Of a DNA stretch of 64,000 nt, positions 55,701 to 64,000 are shown piece after piece. Under the pieces are notes generated by a model. It did no database searches and was not told where the DNA came from. It was given only the letters and a program-made list of their open reading frames with translations. This DNA is from Neodidymelliopsis sp. IMI 364377. Lineage: Eukaryota > Ascomycota > Dothideomycetes > Pleosporales > Didymellaceae. The DNA is taken from the NCBI GenBank assembly GCA_027946375.1, contig JAPEUT010000081.1:1-64000 (forward strand). The letters are read 5' to 3'. The translations under genes and the position numbers were made by a program. Position 1 is the first letter of the stretch, and every line of letters begins with the position of its first letter.

Positions 55701-56852
55701 ATGGCTACTATGGTCCAGAAGCCCGTCTCCAACATCGCTGCGGCTTTTGCTGCCCAGCAGGCCTCGCACAACATCCCCATCGCGCACGATGGCGTCCATC
55801 CGCGCTCAACAGGCACCCTTCTGACGCCACCATCATCAATATCACCCACTCTCCCAGCCCACAAGCGCAGGCCGGCCATGCCAACGGCTGGGAGGGTAGA
55901 CACGCCGGAAACCATGGACATTGACTTGCAAGACGCCGTAGAGCACGCTGCGGCGCAAGATCAGCCCTCGGCTCTGTCCAAGGAGGCACTCGCCGGCCTC
56001 GACGCCACGCGTCAAATCACGGCCGCCATGTTGGCGAAGCATCATCTGCCTGCGATTATTGTGGGTCATGGTGCGATGCCTATTCGCGAGATGATGGCAC
56101 ATCTCACCCACTCCGTCCCCGGCTTCTCTGGGCTGGCACCCGCAAAAGCGAGACGGCTCGTTGTCGCAGCGCTGGAACATCGCGCAGGCGGCGGAATGCA
56201 TGGCGAAGTGAAGTTCGAAAAGGTCGGCTGGGGTAGGTGGAGCGTGGCAGGCTCATCGCAGCCTCGCGGCGTGCCCATCGGAAGCATGCGCAGCGGTAGC
56301 GGAGCAACGCCGCCAGCCAGTGTGGACAGCACTGCCGGTGCGTTGCGCATCCCCAAACTGTGTCAAGAGCGCGACGCGTATCAGGGCAGCTGGAATGCTG
56401 GCTCATGGTCGCCGCCTCACAAGATGGGCGAAGACGAGGAGATGGCCGACCAAATGTCGCTGGACGGCTCTGACGACGCTACCGACTCTGATTCGGCATC
56501 AGACATGGATCTCGGCGAAGATCTCGACGATGACACCGACCAGGAGGATTGGTCCACGATGGGCCCACAGGTTTCGCGGGAGACCCGCCGCGGCCCGCGT
56601 CGCGAACATCGTGACTACAACTACTTAAGCCGCACGCAGACGAGCAACCCGCGCTACCGCAGCTTTTCGGCACAAGGTCACTCGCTACCCCACGGCGGCT
56701 TCAACGTCTCCACTACTTCTCGCACTCCCGTCATAGGCGCAACCCCTCTTCCGTCCCTCAAGCTCACCGCATCTCCTGGGGTTACTGGATCAGGCGCTGA
56801 GCGTGATGCAATTGAGGCTCTTATTGCTATGGGGTCCATGCCTCGTAACTAG
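55701..56852 (+). CDS. STB3: Stb3-like Sin3-binding protein
   Basis: Single exon, 383 residues from the ATG of MATMVQKP; the frame is open upstream but leader-like. The N-terminal TLLTPPSSISPTLPAHK motif and the conserved block ITAAMLAKHHLPAIIVGHG, then MMAHLTHSVPGFSGL, then KARRLVVAALEHR (residues about 110-175) identify the Putative Sin3 binding family. In yeast Stb3 binds ribosomal-RNA-processing elements in growth-gene promoters and recruits the Sin3 deacetylase. The helical block is the DNA-binding part. A very acidic stretch follows (DDATDSDSASDMDLGEDLDD), then a disordered tail. Nuclear repressor/regulator of ribosome-biogenesis genes is the likely role, by family. Confidence 0.9.
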   Translation: MATMVQKPVSNIAAAFAAQQASHNIPIAHDGVHPRSTGTLLTPPSSISPTLPAHKRRPAMPTAGRVDTPETMDIDLQDAVEHAAAQDQPSALSKEALAGLDATRQITAAMLAKHHLPAIIVGHGAMPIREMMAHLTHSVPGFSGLAPAKARRLVVAALEHRAGGGMHGEVKFEKVGWGRWSVAGSSQPRGVPIGSMRSGSGATPPASVDSTAGALRIPKLCQERDAYQGSWNAGSWSPPHKMGEDEEMADQMSLDGSDDATDSDSASDMDLGEDLDDDTDQEDWSTMGPQVSRETRRGPRREHRDYNYLSRTQTSNPRYRSFSAQGHSLPHGGFNVSTTSRTPVIGATPLPSLKLTASPGVTGSGAERDAIEALIAMGSMPRN

Positions 56853-59800
56853 GTCGTCAATCGACTGTAGCGTTTCAACTGCGCTCCGATGGCAATGAGC
56901 ACCATCACACACAACGACTATTCATATTCATGAGCGTACACGTTCGACATTCAACATTGCATGAGTAGGTTTGTTCATCGGTTTTAGGGTTGAGTTCTTT
57001 ATGGTTCGCGTTATATTAGCATAGCCCACCTCCCTCTACGCGTTGGATCTCGACTGCGAGAGGGACGATCCGTCAAGTGCTGATGTGGATCATTCTTGGG
57101 TTGCATTTCGGTTGGGACATTTTGGACACCTTTTGGTATTGCGCTTTTCACTTCACACTATATCCTCATTATCTTCGCATCTCCATCTAGCCAAGGAACG
57201 GCAGGCCGGGTTGCAGGGTCGCACTCGATTGGTACTTCCGGATCATGTCGCTGGCCGGCTTACCAACTTATCGAACTGTCCTTCTCAACGACGGCGTTTT
57301 TGTAAATATTCTCACAGCACACAACTCTACTCTGAAGTAGTGGAAAACAATGGTGGAGCTTCCACGGTTAGCTGAGATTGCGGCGCCGTCGTGATGCATG
57401 TTAATACAACTCACATTCGAGGATGATTCTACCTACGGGTTTGCCTCCTCACCACCACAACTTGTCGTGTGTACCTGTCCTTTGCCGTGATGCAGTTATT
57501 ACCAACACATACAGCAGGCACGTGCCACATGGGCACTTGGCTTGGCGTTCGGCCCCACGTCAAAGCCATGCACCACCCGCTTCAAGATCATCCAGTCTTC
57601 GCTATCCAATATTAAAGTCGATCATTCATTGTTCCAAGGACAAACTATCAGTGACTAGAACCGATGAACGGCAGGCCTCAACACCGCCGAGCAACCCACG
57701 ATGACTACAAACGATTACCTCAACGAGGTGACCAGCCAAGGAGACACCGTCAGTACTTGTCTCGCTCTATGTACACGATTTTGGAGCGTACTCTACCAGA
57801 CTGGGATGACTGGTTGTCTCCTTAGTTGCTAATCACCTCGTGAAAGATACGGTGATTGATAAGCACAACAATGCGGGTGTCGAGACGTCGAAACAAGAGC
57901 TGAACACAAGGTGGACGCAATGAAGAGACGATCGTCGCTTGTAGCGGTTATCTACTTCACAATTCGAGTGCGGGTGGAAATGTGCTGGATTCAATCACAT
58001 GATTCGAGAGGCGTCCACGGCTCGTCTACTTGACCCTCCGGTCGAGCTAGAAGCACATTGATCGAAACTTTCGCATGTTCAGAACTGCGGCTTGGGATTC
58101 CTTCGCCACGAAAACGATGCTTCCAAATAGTCGGGATTGTAAGGCTCCGCGGATTCAAGGTCCCAAGAGAATCAAACTTCCCAGACGCGATCCGCCATTG
58201 GGCCAACAACAACATAGGTCTTTACCAAACCGAATCTTTGGTCAGGCCTATATGATGACAGCCATTTCTTCCAAAAGTTGCAGCGTCGTCAATGCTGACG
58301 GGCTTCATACCCTATCAGTTTCTTAGATGGTCAAAACCGATACCTTGAAGGCCCACTTCACTCGCCAGCCCACGGAGCGAGACCCGATAAACACACGATT
58401 CTCCCAGAAGCTACACTTACATCTCGATTGCCAAGTGACGGTGGCTGAGCGCAGTAGACTCCATCACACATGTTAGTGGAGTTGGCGAAATCCGTCTGAA
58501 GTATCCTCGGCTGAATAAAGTTCCTTGAAGTGATGACGCGAGGGTCTTTCAGACTTTGTTCGCTTCTGCACGCACAATGACGATGGCTGCCAGCCAGACA
58601 GCGCATCTCGAAGAACTCCACATGCGTTAGATCTTATCAGAGCAGTCACTATCGAGGCCAGTGCAAATACTTATTTGGTCGAGTCGGAATATTCAGTGGA
58701 TGCTGCAGTCTTCTCCGCTAGCAAACTAGTGTATGGTTTGACTAAGACACATCAATTGTATCGAATCCTAGCACTGTTTCGCGCATTACTAACAATTGTT
58801 TGCTATGCTCTAACGCAAGCCTAGAAGACCATTGAAACGCTCCCGCTTTTTCTTGGCAGCCAAGGGGAGGAGCTTAGGGATCTGCGCGGACAGGTACACT
58901 AGCTCCTTGGGCGAGCCCTACCGGCTGGGCGACATTCATAATGACATGGTGGGCGGAGTCCGCCAATACATGTCGATCTGTCTACTGCGGGGAACTCGGA
59001 TAACGATCGCTGATATGTATGCAGACCATATTGGTACTGAGTTCTCTGACGCTCCATGCAGGGTAACTCACGTCTCAGCTGATCGGCCACACTGCACGGC
59101 ACATTTCCAAAGATCCAAAAGTACATCTTAGCTTCAGGACACTACGGTTTACACTTTATCAACGTGGTCGTACTTACTACAAGTCACACTAACGTCGACA
59201 TCGTTCACGCTTGCATCTGGTCATACGTTCGCCACGCTGAGGAACGGATGCTCCTAATAATCTAGTCCACATTCAGCAACCAGAACTACCCAGCTAAGCT
59301 CCAAGGTACCCATTGAATCTAAACGGTATTCTCGTGTCCGGATGCGTCTCCGCGACCACCCCGCAGAGCCAGGCTGGCAAATCTCGCGCCCCGAAAAAGC
59401 TTGTTCTGTGACTATTCTTAGCTTCCTCACCAACAACTTCATACTTGTCAGCCTAGGTGTGACTGCTGGCCATGTGAGTTAACGGTACAGGTGCTAGGTC
59501 ATACTACGCGAGTCTCCATGGATTGCTGCACGTCACCTCGAGACTGTCCAAACAATAGCAAACACAGAATATACATCTAGACAACGACCAAACCCAGTGA
59601 TCAACATGGCGTGCATGTAATCACAATGCCCCTTTAGTTTCTACTTGGCAGACTTGTAAGATCATCGTCAGGCCCGTGGAACTCTTTGAGGCTTGGAGGT
59701 CCTGACAAGAGCTGAAGTTGTACGCTCAAACTCCGATGCACCAGCAGCAAGCCCTCTCGCTTGTTCAAGCTCAGACACTGGACAACGGCCTGAACTGCGC

Positions 59801-60084
59801 GACTTAGGCTGCAGAATCAATAGTTTGTATTTCGATGGGCTCTGGGCAACGACTCGAGATCGCTGAGATGATCTGCTAGCACCGCTTGGTGAGCTTTACC
59901 CATGATGTCAATCGAGCATAGCAGTTTCAATTGAGCATGGGAGCGTAGCAATTCGAAGCTCAGGAATATCTATATAAATCACCTTCAAATTCGATGAACA
60001 AAACACATCCCATCGCTCAACTTCACTCACTCTTCTATTACTACCTCTGCCACTTTAGAGACATCGTAAAAATTACAACCAACA
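56853..60084. other. Gene-poor region, 3.2 kb
   Basis: No domain-bearing frame found. A 43-codon ORF at about 57700 (MTTNDYLNEVTSQGD) and a 99-codon frame at 58832-59131 are unconvincing. Composition is mixed with AT-rich pockets. The right end contains the promoter of the small secreted protein. Gene-poor flanks around an isolated secreted protein are common for fungal effector loci. Confidence 0.45.
59971..59978 (+). promoter_or_regulatory. TATA box of the small secreted protein gene
   Basis: TATATAAA (in ATCTATATAAATC) lies 107-114 bases upstream of the start codon, a strong consensus at an ideal distance. Strong TATA boxes suit a highly induced gene. Confidence 0.65.
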
Positions 60085-60680
60085 ATGAAGTTCTCTTTGA
60101 TCATCGTCCCAGCCCTGAGCGCCATCGCTCTCGCTGCTCCAGCCCCAACCCTCTTCAAGGACAAAGACTGCGCCCACAAGAAGCCCTATGTTCACTACGC
60201 CGACGACTTCAAGGGCTGCATGGCCTACAACGCCGATGAGCTCAAGTACAAGATGAGCTGCATCTGGTACCAGCCCAAGGTCAAGGTTAGTTGACCGCTG
60301 CACTTTGAGCGTCTGTTGTTGATCGCCGCATAGGTCTGCAAGCCTGACATCCATGTCCCTGATAAGGGTTACGGTTATGATAAGGAGAAGGTTAGTGATA
60401 CGAAGATTGATGAGTTCTGGTGTCCAAGACTGATTCCTGATAGGAGAAGGAGAAGGAGAAGGAGCGTCAGAAGGAGAAGGAGAAGGAGAAGAAGGAGAAG
60501 GAAGAAAAGGAGGAGAAGGAGAAGGAAGAAAAGAAGAAGAAGGAGAAGGAAGAAAAGGAGAAGAAGGAGAAGGAAGAAAAGGAGAGGAAAGAAAAGGTAA
60601 GCCAAACCCCTATCCACTCCACTCAAACACCTGCTAACACCTCTTTCCAGTGCAAGTACGACCACAAGTACTGCTACTAA
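60085..60680 (+). CDS. Small secreted Cys protein with Lys/Glu repeat exon (effector-like)
   Basis: Four exons, all phase 0: 60085-60285, 60334-60390, 60444-60596 and 60651-60680 (146 residues; introns of 48, 53 and 54 bases). A clear signal peptide (MKFSLIIVPALSAIALAA) precedes a compact part with Cys at 29, 45, 59 and 69 (DKDCAHKK, GCMAYN, MSCIWYQ, VCKPD). Exon 3 encodes residues 87-137, of which 48 of 51 are Lys or Glu. Exon 4 adds only CKYDHKYCY with Cys 138 and 145. Six Cys could form three disulfides, with the charged linker bridging two groups. Size, secretion, Cys and isolation are effector-like, but no family is recognised; a wall-associated or metal-binding (His/Asp/Cys/Tyr) role is also possible. 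The gene model is strongly supported by four consistent splice pairs. Confidence 0.88.
60469..60597 (+). repeat. Uninterrupted polypurine tract (GAR repeats)
   Basis: 129 consecutive purines on the plus strand, built of GAG/AAG/GAA/AAA triplets, forming nearly the whole Lys/Glu exon and reaching the G of the next donor. With GAGAAG and GAAGAAAAG units repeated imperfectly, it is prone to length change by slippage and has mirror symmetry suitable for triplex (H-DNA) formation. Confidence 0.9.
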
Positions 60681-63235
60681 GCGTTTAGCAACGGTTGAGC
60701 GTCTCTGTCTTCTCAACTTAAAAAGTTGGAAGCATCACACTCCCTTGCTTGAAGTCAGCTTTCATTGATTGGTCTGATTTGATTGGTTAGTTGGTGGAGG
60801 CTGTGAAAGTAGGGGGACTATGGGTCTAATGTGTAGTAGCTTAGCTATGACTACTTGTTAATGTAATGTTTATCTGCGGAAACTGATTTGCTGGTTCTCG
60901 TGCCTGCTTGTTGTGGTGTAATTTTTGGCTGTTTGTCGAAAGTCTACAAAACACTGCTAACTTGTCCTTGTCAGCTTGTAAGTCTGTAAGAGGCCACAAT
61001 ACAAATATCTCTCATAACTAACCATTTCTGAAGCTTTACGAAGAACATCCAGACTATGATTGGGATTGGTGTTTACTAGCTGCTACATCCGAGCCTCTCA
61101 CCTCACTTTAAGCGTCACTTCGCCTTATTGTGGGTACCTGCAGATAAAGCCAACGCATTGACAGCTCTCGCAGTATAGAGAGCTATATCCGGCTCATCGT
61201 TGAGTACTCTGTCACACTCTGTCACACTCTTTCATAAATGTCATGGATGCATGAGGGTGCATCGACGTGTTTGTGACAAGATATCGACGTTTGAGAATGA
61301 AGATGTGGCAGCGGAACACATTCGCTCAAACGTTTGCGCTCGAATTTAACAGCTAAATGGAAGGATGAAAGGTGCAAAGACCTAAGCAACCAGTTCGGAG
61401 AAATACTTTTCTGGGTTATCTCGAAGCAGACATCTGCCCGGTGGACACAACGTAAATTCAAATCAGGGATTTCGAAATACTTGTTACTCTGACTTGCCTT
61501 CACAACTTCATAGTTGCGGAAGTATTGGAGGTAACGAATACCTCAGGGGCTACAAGTTCGTACTAAAAAATGCAGTGGACTTGCTGCGTATGCTGGCTAG
61601 GTGAAAGTGTGGGATCAGATTCTGCAAAAGATGTAGGGGCGACCTCGTCGTATCTATCGAGTTGTGGGTGTGATGCAGAGCTTTTTTGAACGCTTAACCG
61701 AAAAATACCTTCTGCCCGAACAATCACTCGTGGCGATGTGACGACACCGAACCTCAAGAAGTAGCTATCAACAGCAATAAGCTTGTGACAGAAAACTCTC
61801 ACTACGCGAGGCGCGCGATATAACAGCTTTGATGTCACCTTGAGAGCTCTACAGCGCAGATAATGGGAGCTATAGTAATTAGGATGGATGTCGTAGTACT
61901 GTTGTAGCCCATGAGATCACAGAATTTTCAGGACCTACGGCGGAAGTTTCTGAGCTCGACAGGCCCTTGTATTCCAGGTGATTTCGCCAGTAATATGAGA
62001 GTAAGACCGACAGGCTAGAGATCTGTTGTATCACTTGAATCCTTTCGACGCTCAAAGGTAGTGACTGGAGATTGTGCGACTTTAAAACCCTTTACCCTTG
62101 CACGGCTTCGACTGCACTCGGCCGGTGTCAAGTGAGTAGCACAATAAAATAAGGTGGATCGGCAGACGAAAAACTTTGAAGATTGGGCAAATGAAAATCT
62201 GAGAGATTCATAATGAGTTGGTGATATAGTGTGGCCTTGTTGATTAGAAGAATCGATGAGCTCAAAGATCAGAGAGAGCACTGATGTTTAAGAACAGATA
62301 AAGAGATACCGACAATGTTGAATTTTCGGTGTCGCAGCCCATGCCCTACGTACCGTTCAAGCGACGAATAGATAAAGGTCGAGGTTTGGTCGAAAACCCC
62401 TTGTACTGCAGTTCATCCACTAACACAAATCTGGGGTAATTATGACTGACGCATGACGACCTGTCAAGCGCTTTTTTCTTGCTCCCTCGGAGCTCGTCTA
62501 TCTGGAGCCGTGCAACCCCAGCCTCTCCAAATTGATCGAGTGGAGTCACGATGTTCTTCGCAAAGAGCCGCGTCCATGGGATCAAGCAATGACGCCACGC
62601 CTTGTTGCCGCCCCACCAAGCTTTACACTAGCGCGTTCTTTCCAGCACATCAATTATGACGTCGTCCACCGCAATCAGAAACCGATCTTCTTCTGCACCA
62701 AACATTACTCGCCATTTCGATGTCCCGTGGCCCGGGGCCGCATTTATCAGCGCGTCTTCGTGCGACGTGTTGCGCCATGATGCAAGCTTGGAATGTGATT
62801 GGCTAGCATGCTCAGTGGCGTATCCGAAGTTGACCGAGCGCTGGTGAAGATAAGCTCAGCACAGAAAATCTTAAACTAAACGAAGCAGGATCGGCAAACG
62901 AACCCCTGGTCGGTGATGCTGTTGTGGAGACGGAAATAGTGATTTGTGATGGTGAGGACGCATACGTAGATGTCGAGGAATGAGGGTTTGTTAGGTCGTT
63001 TTTGTCAGTCTTTTCACTGTTTATCTCAGCTCTTCTCCTTCTCTCAGATTTTTTCATCTCTGGAGTCAACATCGTGCTTGAGACCTGTTGAGACTTCCTG
63101 CCCCTTGGTTCACCAGACGTAATTTCCGCGCCCAACGTCCAGCAACCGTTTCGCCTCCCGGACTTTTACTCCACCACAAACACACCTCACCTCACTCAGC
63201 ACACAGTGACCACAGGTTACTACCACATCGCCAAC
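60681..63235. other. Gene-poor region, 2.5 kb
   Basis: 3' flank of the secreted-protein gene and 5' flank of the last gene. It includes a small direct repeat (CTCTGTCACA twice, near 61209-61228) but no recognised gene. Frames at 61222-61503 and 62015-62281 (-) lack motifs. Confidence 0.4.
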
Positions 63236-64000
63236 ATGACAGTGATATGGGGTCTCGATTTGAAAGACATGCAGTGGGGCAAGTTCAAGAGTAGCTACAT
63301 GTTCGGCAACAGGGACTACCACTTGCGGCGAACGAAATTTGGTATCTACCAAGGCGCCATGATCCTCACTGTCGTCTCTGAGTCGCTGGGTACTGCTGCC
63401 CTGTCTGGTATGTAATTTGAACTCCAAGTTCCAAGACTATATTGACGAGATGAAGACTACGTCGATCAGCAAAAGTTCGTCGCAAAGCACTCTCCCGGTG
63501 TAACAGTCCACAACAACAACTTTGTTGGCATTGCATCCTACAACATCTTCGTCGGTATTTTCGTTGCTACCATCTTCGGCGCGGCGTTCTTCTTCGACCT
63601 GTTCTGGCCTGAGCGCAAGGAGTCCAAGGCGGTCAAGATGGCATGGCGTGCGTGCTCGGTGTTGGCGTGCATGTTGACGTTAAGCTGCGCTTTGGCATAC
63701 ACTTACATCGTCGCGACGAAGAGCGCATATGTTACTGGTACGGATTCGGCAAACGCAGGCAGGCTGTTGGCAGAGTACGGCGGAAGTCCGATGAAGTACG
63801 CGAGCAACGGACGGGCGATTGCTAGCGTTGTATTCCTGTGGCCCGGAATGATCTTCACGTTCTTGAGGTATGCTTGCTCGTCACCGTGATTGGAGAAAAG
63901 AGCTAACAAACCATCAGCACATGGCTTCTGTGGCACTCACTGGCGCATATCGACAAGTTCGGCCCGAAGTCTACACACGCACGCAATGCCGATGAGGGTA
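63236..64000 (+). CDS. Multi-pass membrane protein, truncated by window end
   Basis: Three visible exons: 63236-63407, 63456-63867 and 63918 onward. Introns are 48 and 50 bases; the first acceptor (GATGAAG) is the one that restores frame into DYVDQQKFVAKHSPG. A short N-terminus (MTVIWGLDLKDMQWGKFKSS) precedes four hydrophobic stretches: IYQGAMILTVVSESLG, ASYNIFVGIFVATIFGAAFFF, ACSVLACMLTLSCALAYTYIV and IASVVFLWPGMIFTFLSTWLLW. A polar loop of about 40 residues lies between the third and fourth. The arrangement recalls four-helix MARVEL/SUR7-like proteins, but no signature confirms that. The 3' end lies beyond 64000. Confidence 0.85.

Noticed and set aside
57700..57831. 43-codon ORF starting MTTNDYLNEV
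   Set aside because: Weak start context, no homologous look, and no neighbouring splice sites; could be chance.
1..64000. CRISPR arrays, rRNA genes, insertion sequences or viral genes
   Set aside because: No regularly spaced repeats, no 5S/18S/28S-like sequence and no transposase, integrase or reverse transcriptase motifs were seen.

Overview
This window is nuclear DNA of a filamentous ascomycete (Pezizomycotina), most likely a dothideomycete. Genes are compact and carry many introns of about 46-60 bases, with GTAAGT-like donors, CTAAC/CTGAC branch sites and AG acceptors. The gene content is fungal: a HET-domain protein, a ferric reductase, an Stb3-like Sin3-binding protein, an anion:cation-symporter-type MFS carrier, a DOMON/cytochrome b561 protein and an FAD monooxygenase fused to a membrane domain. 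An AT-rich, TA-dinucleotide-rich block at the extreme left looks like a RIP-degraded repeat. The class-level placement is inference; no marker gene fixes it.

Layout. 1-860: AT-rich repeat relic. 0.9-6.7 kb: a coiled-coil protein, a frame-disrupted gene, a DUF1772 membrane protein and a small DUF7053-like protein. 8.1-15 kb: a prenylatable F-box/LRR protein, a two-exon unknown whose frame continues past its stop, and a large single-exon unknown. 15.4-19.1 kb: an intron-containing tRNA-Arg(ACG), a Nudix hydrolase and a ferric reductase. 19.1-22.1 kb: about 3 kb without a recognisable gene. 22.1-27.4 kb: a HET protein, an EXPERA-like membrane protein and a disordered protein ending in a CaaX box. 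29-34.3 kb: an MFS carrier, a RING gene interrupted by an in-frame stop, and an SCP2-like/alpha-beta hydrolase fusion. 35.5-44 kb: EB1/Bim1, DOMON-b561, an ALKBH6-type dioxygenase and an SH3 protein with a homopolymer frame break. 44.9-56.9 kb: a tiny Gly-rich ORF, a cell-surface-type protein, the FMO-membrane fusion, a DUF1295 enzyme divergent from topoisomerase III, and an Stb3-like regulator. 56.9-63.2 kb: gene-poor sequence around a single small secreted protein. 63.2 kb to the end: a membrane protein that runs off the window.

Most of these are scattered housekeeping or regulatory genes, not one operon-like system. Three things stand out. (1) The secreted protein at 60,085-60,680 is built from four phase-0 exons, one of which is an almost pure Lys/Glu cassette encoded by an uninterrupted purine tract and separating two cysteine groups. 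(2) Several genes have an intact-looking frame broken by a single stop or a one-base shift (near 4.5-4.7 kb, 11.9 kb, 32.2 kb and 41.4 kb, with an unresolved junction at 49.1 kb). These could be recent nonsense alleles, read-through, or assembly errors. (3) Two GC-AG introns are forced by the reading frame. All exon models were made by eye and need transcript support.
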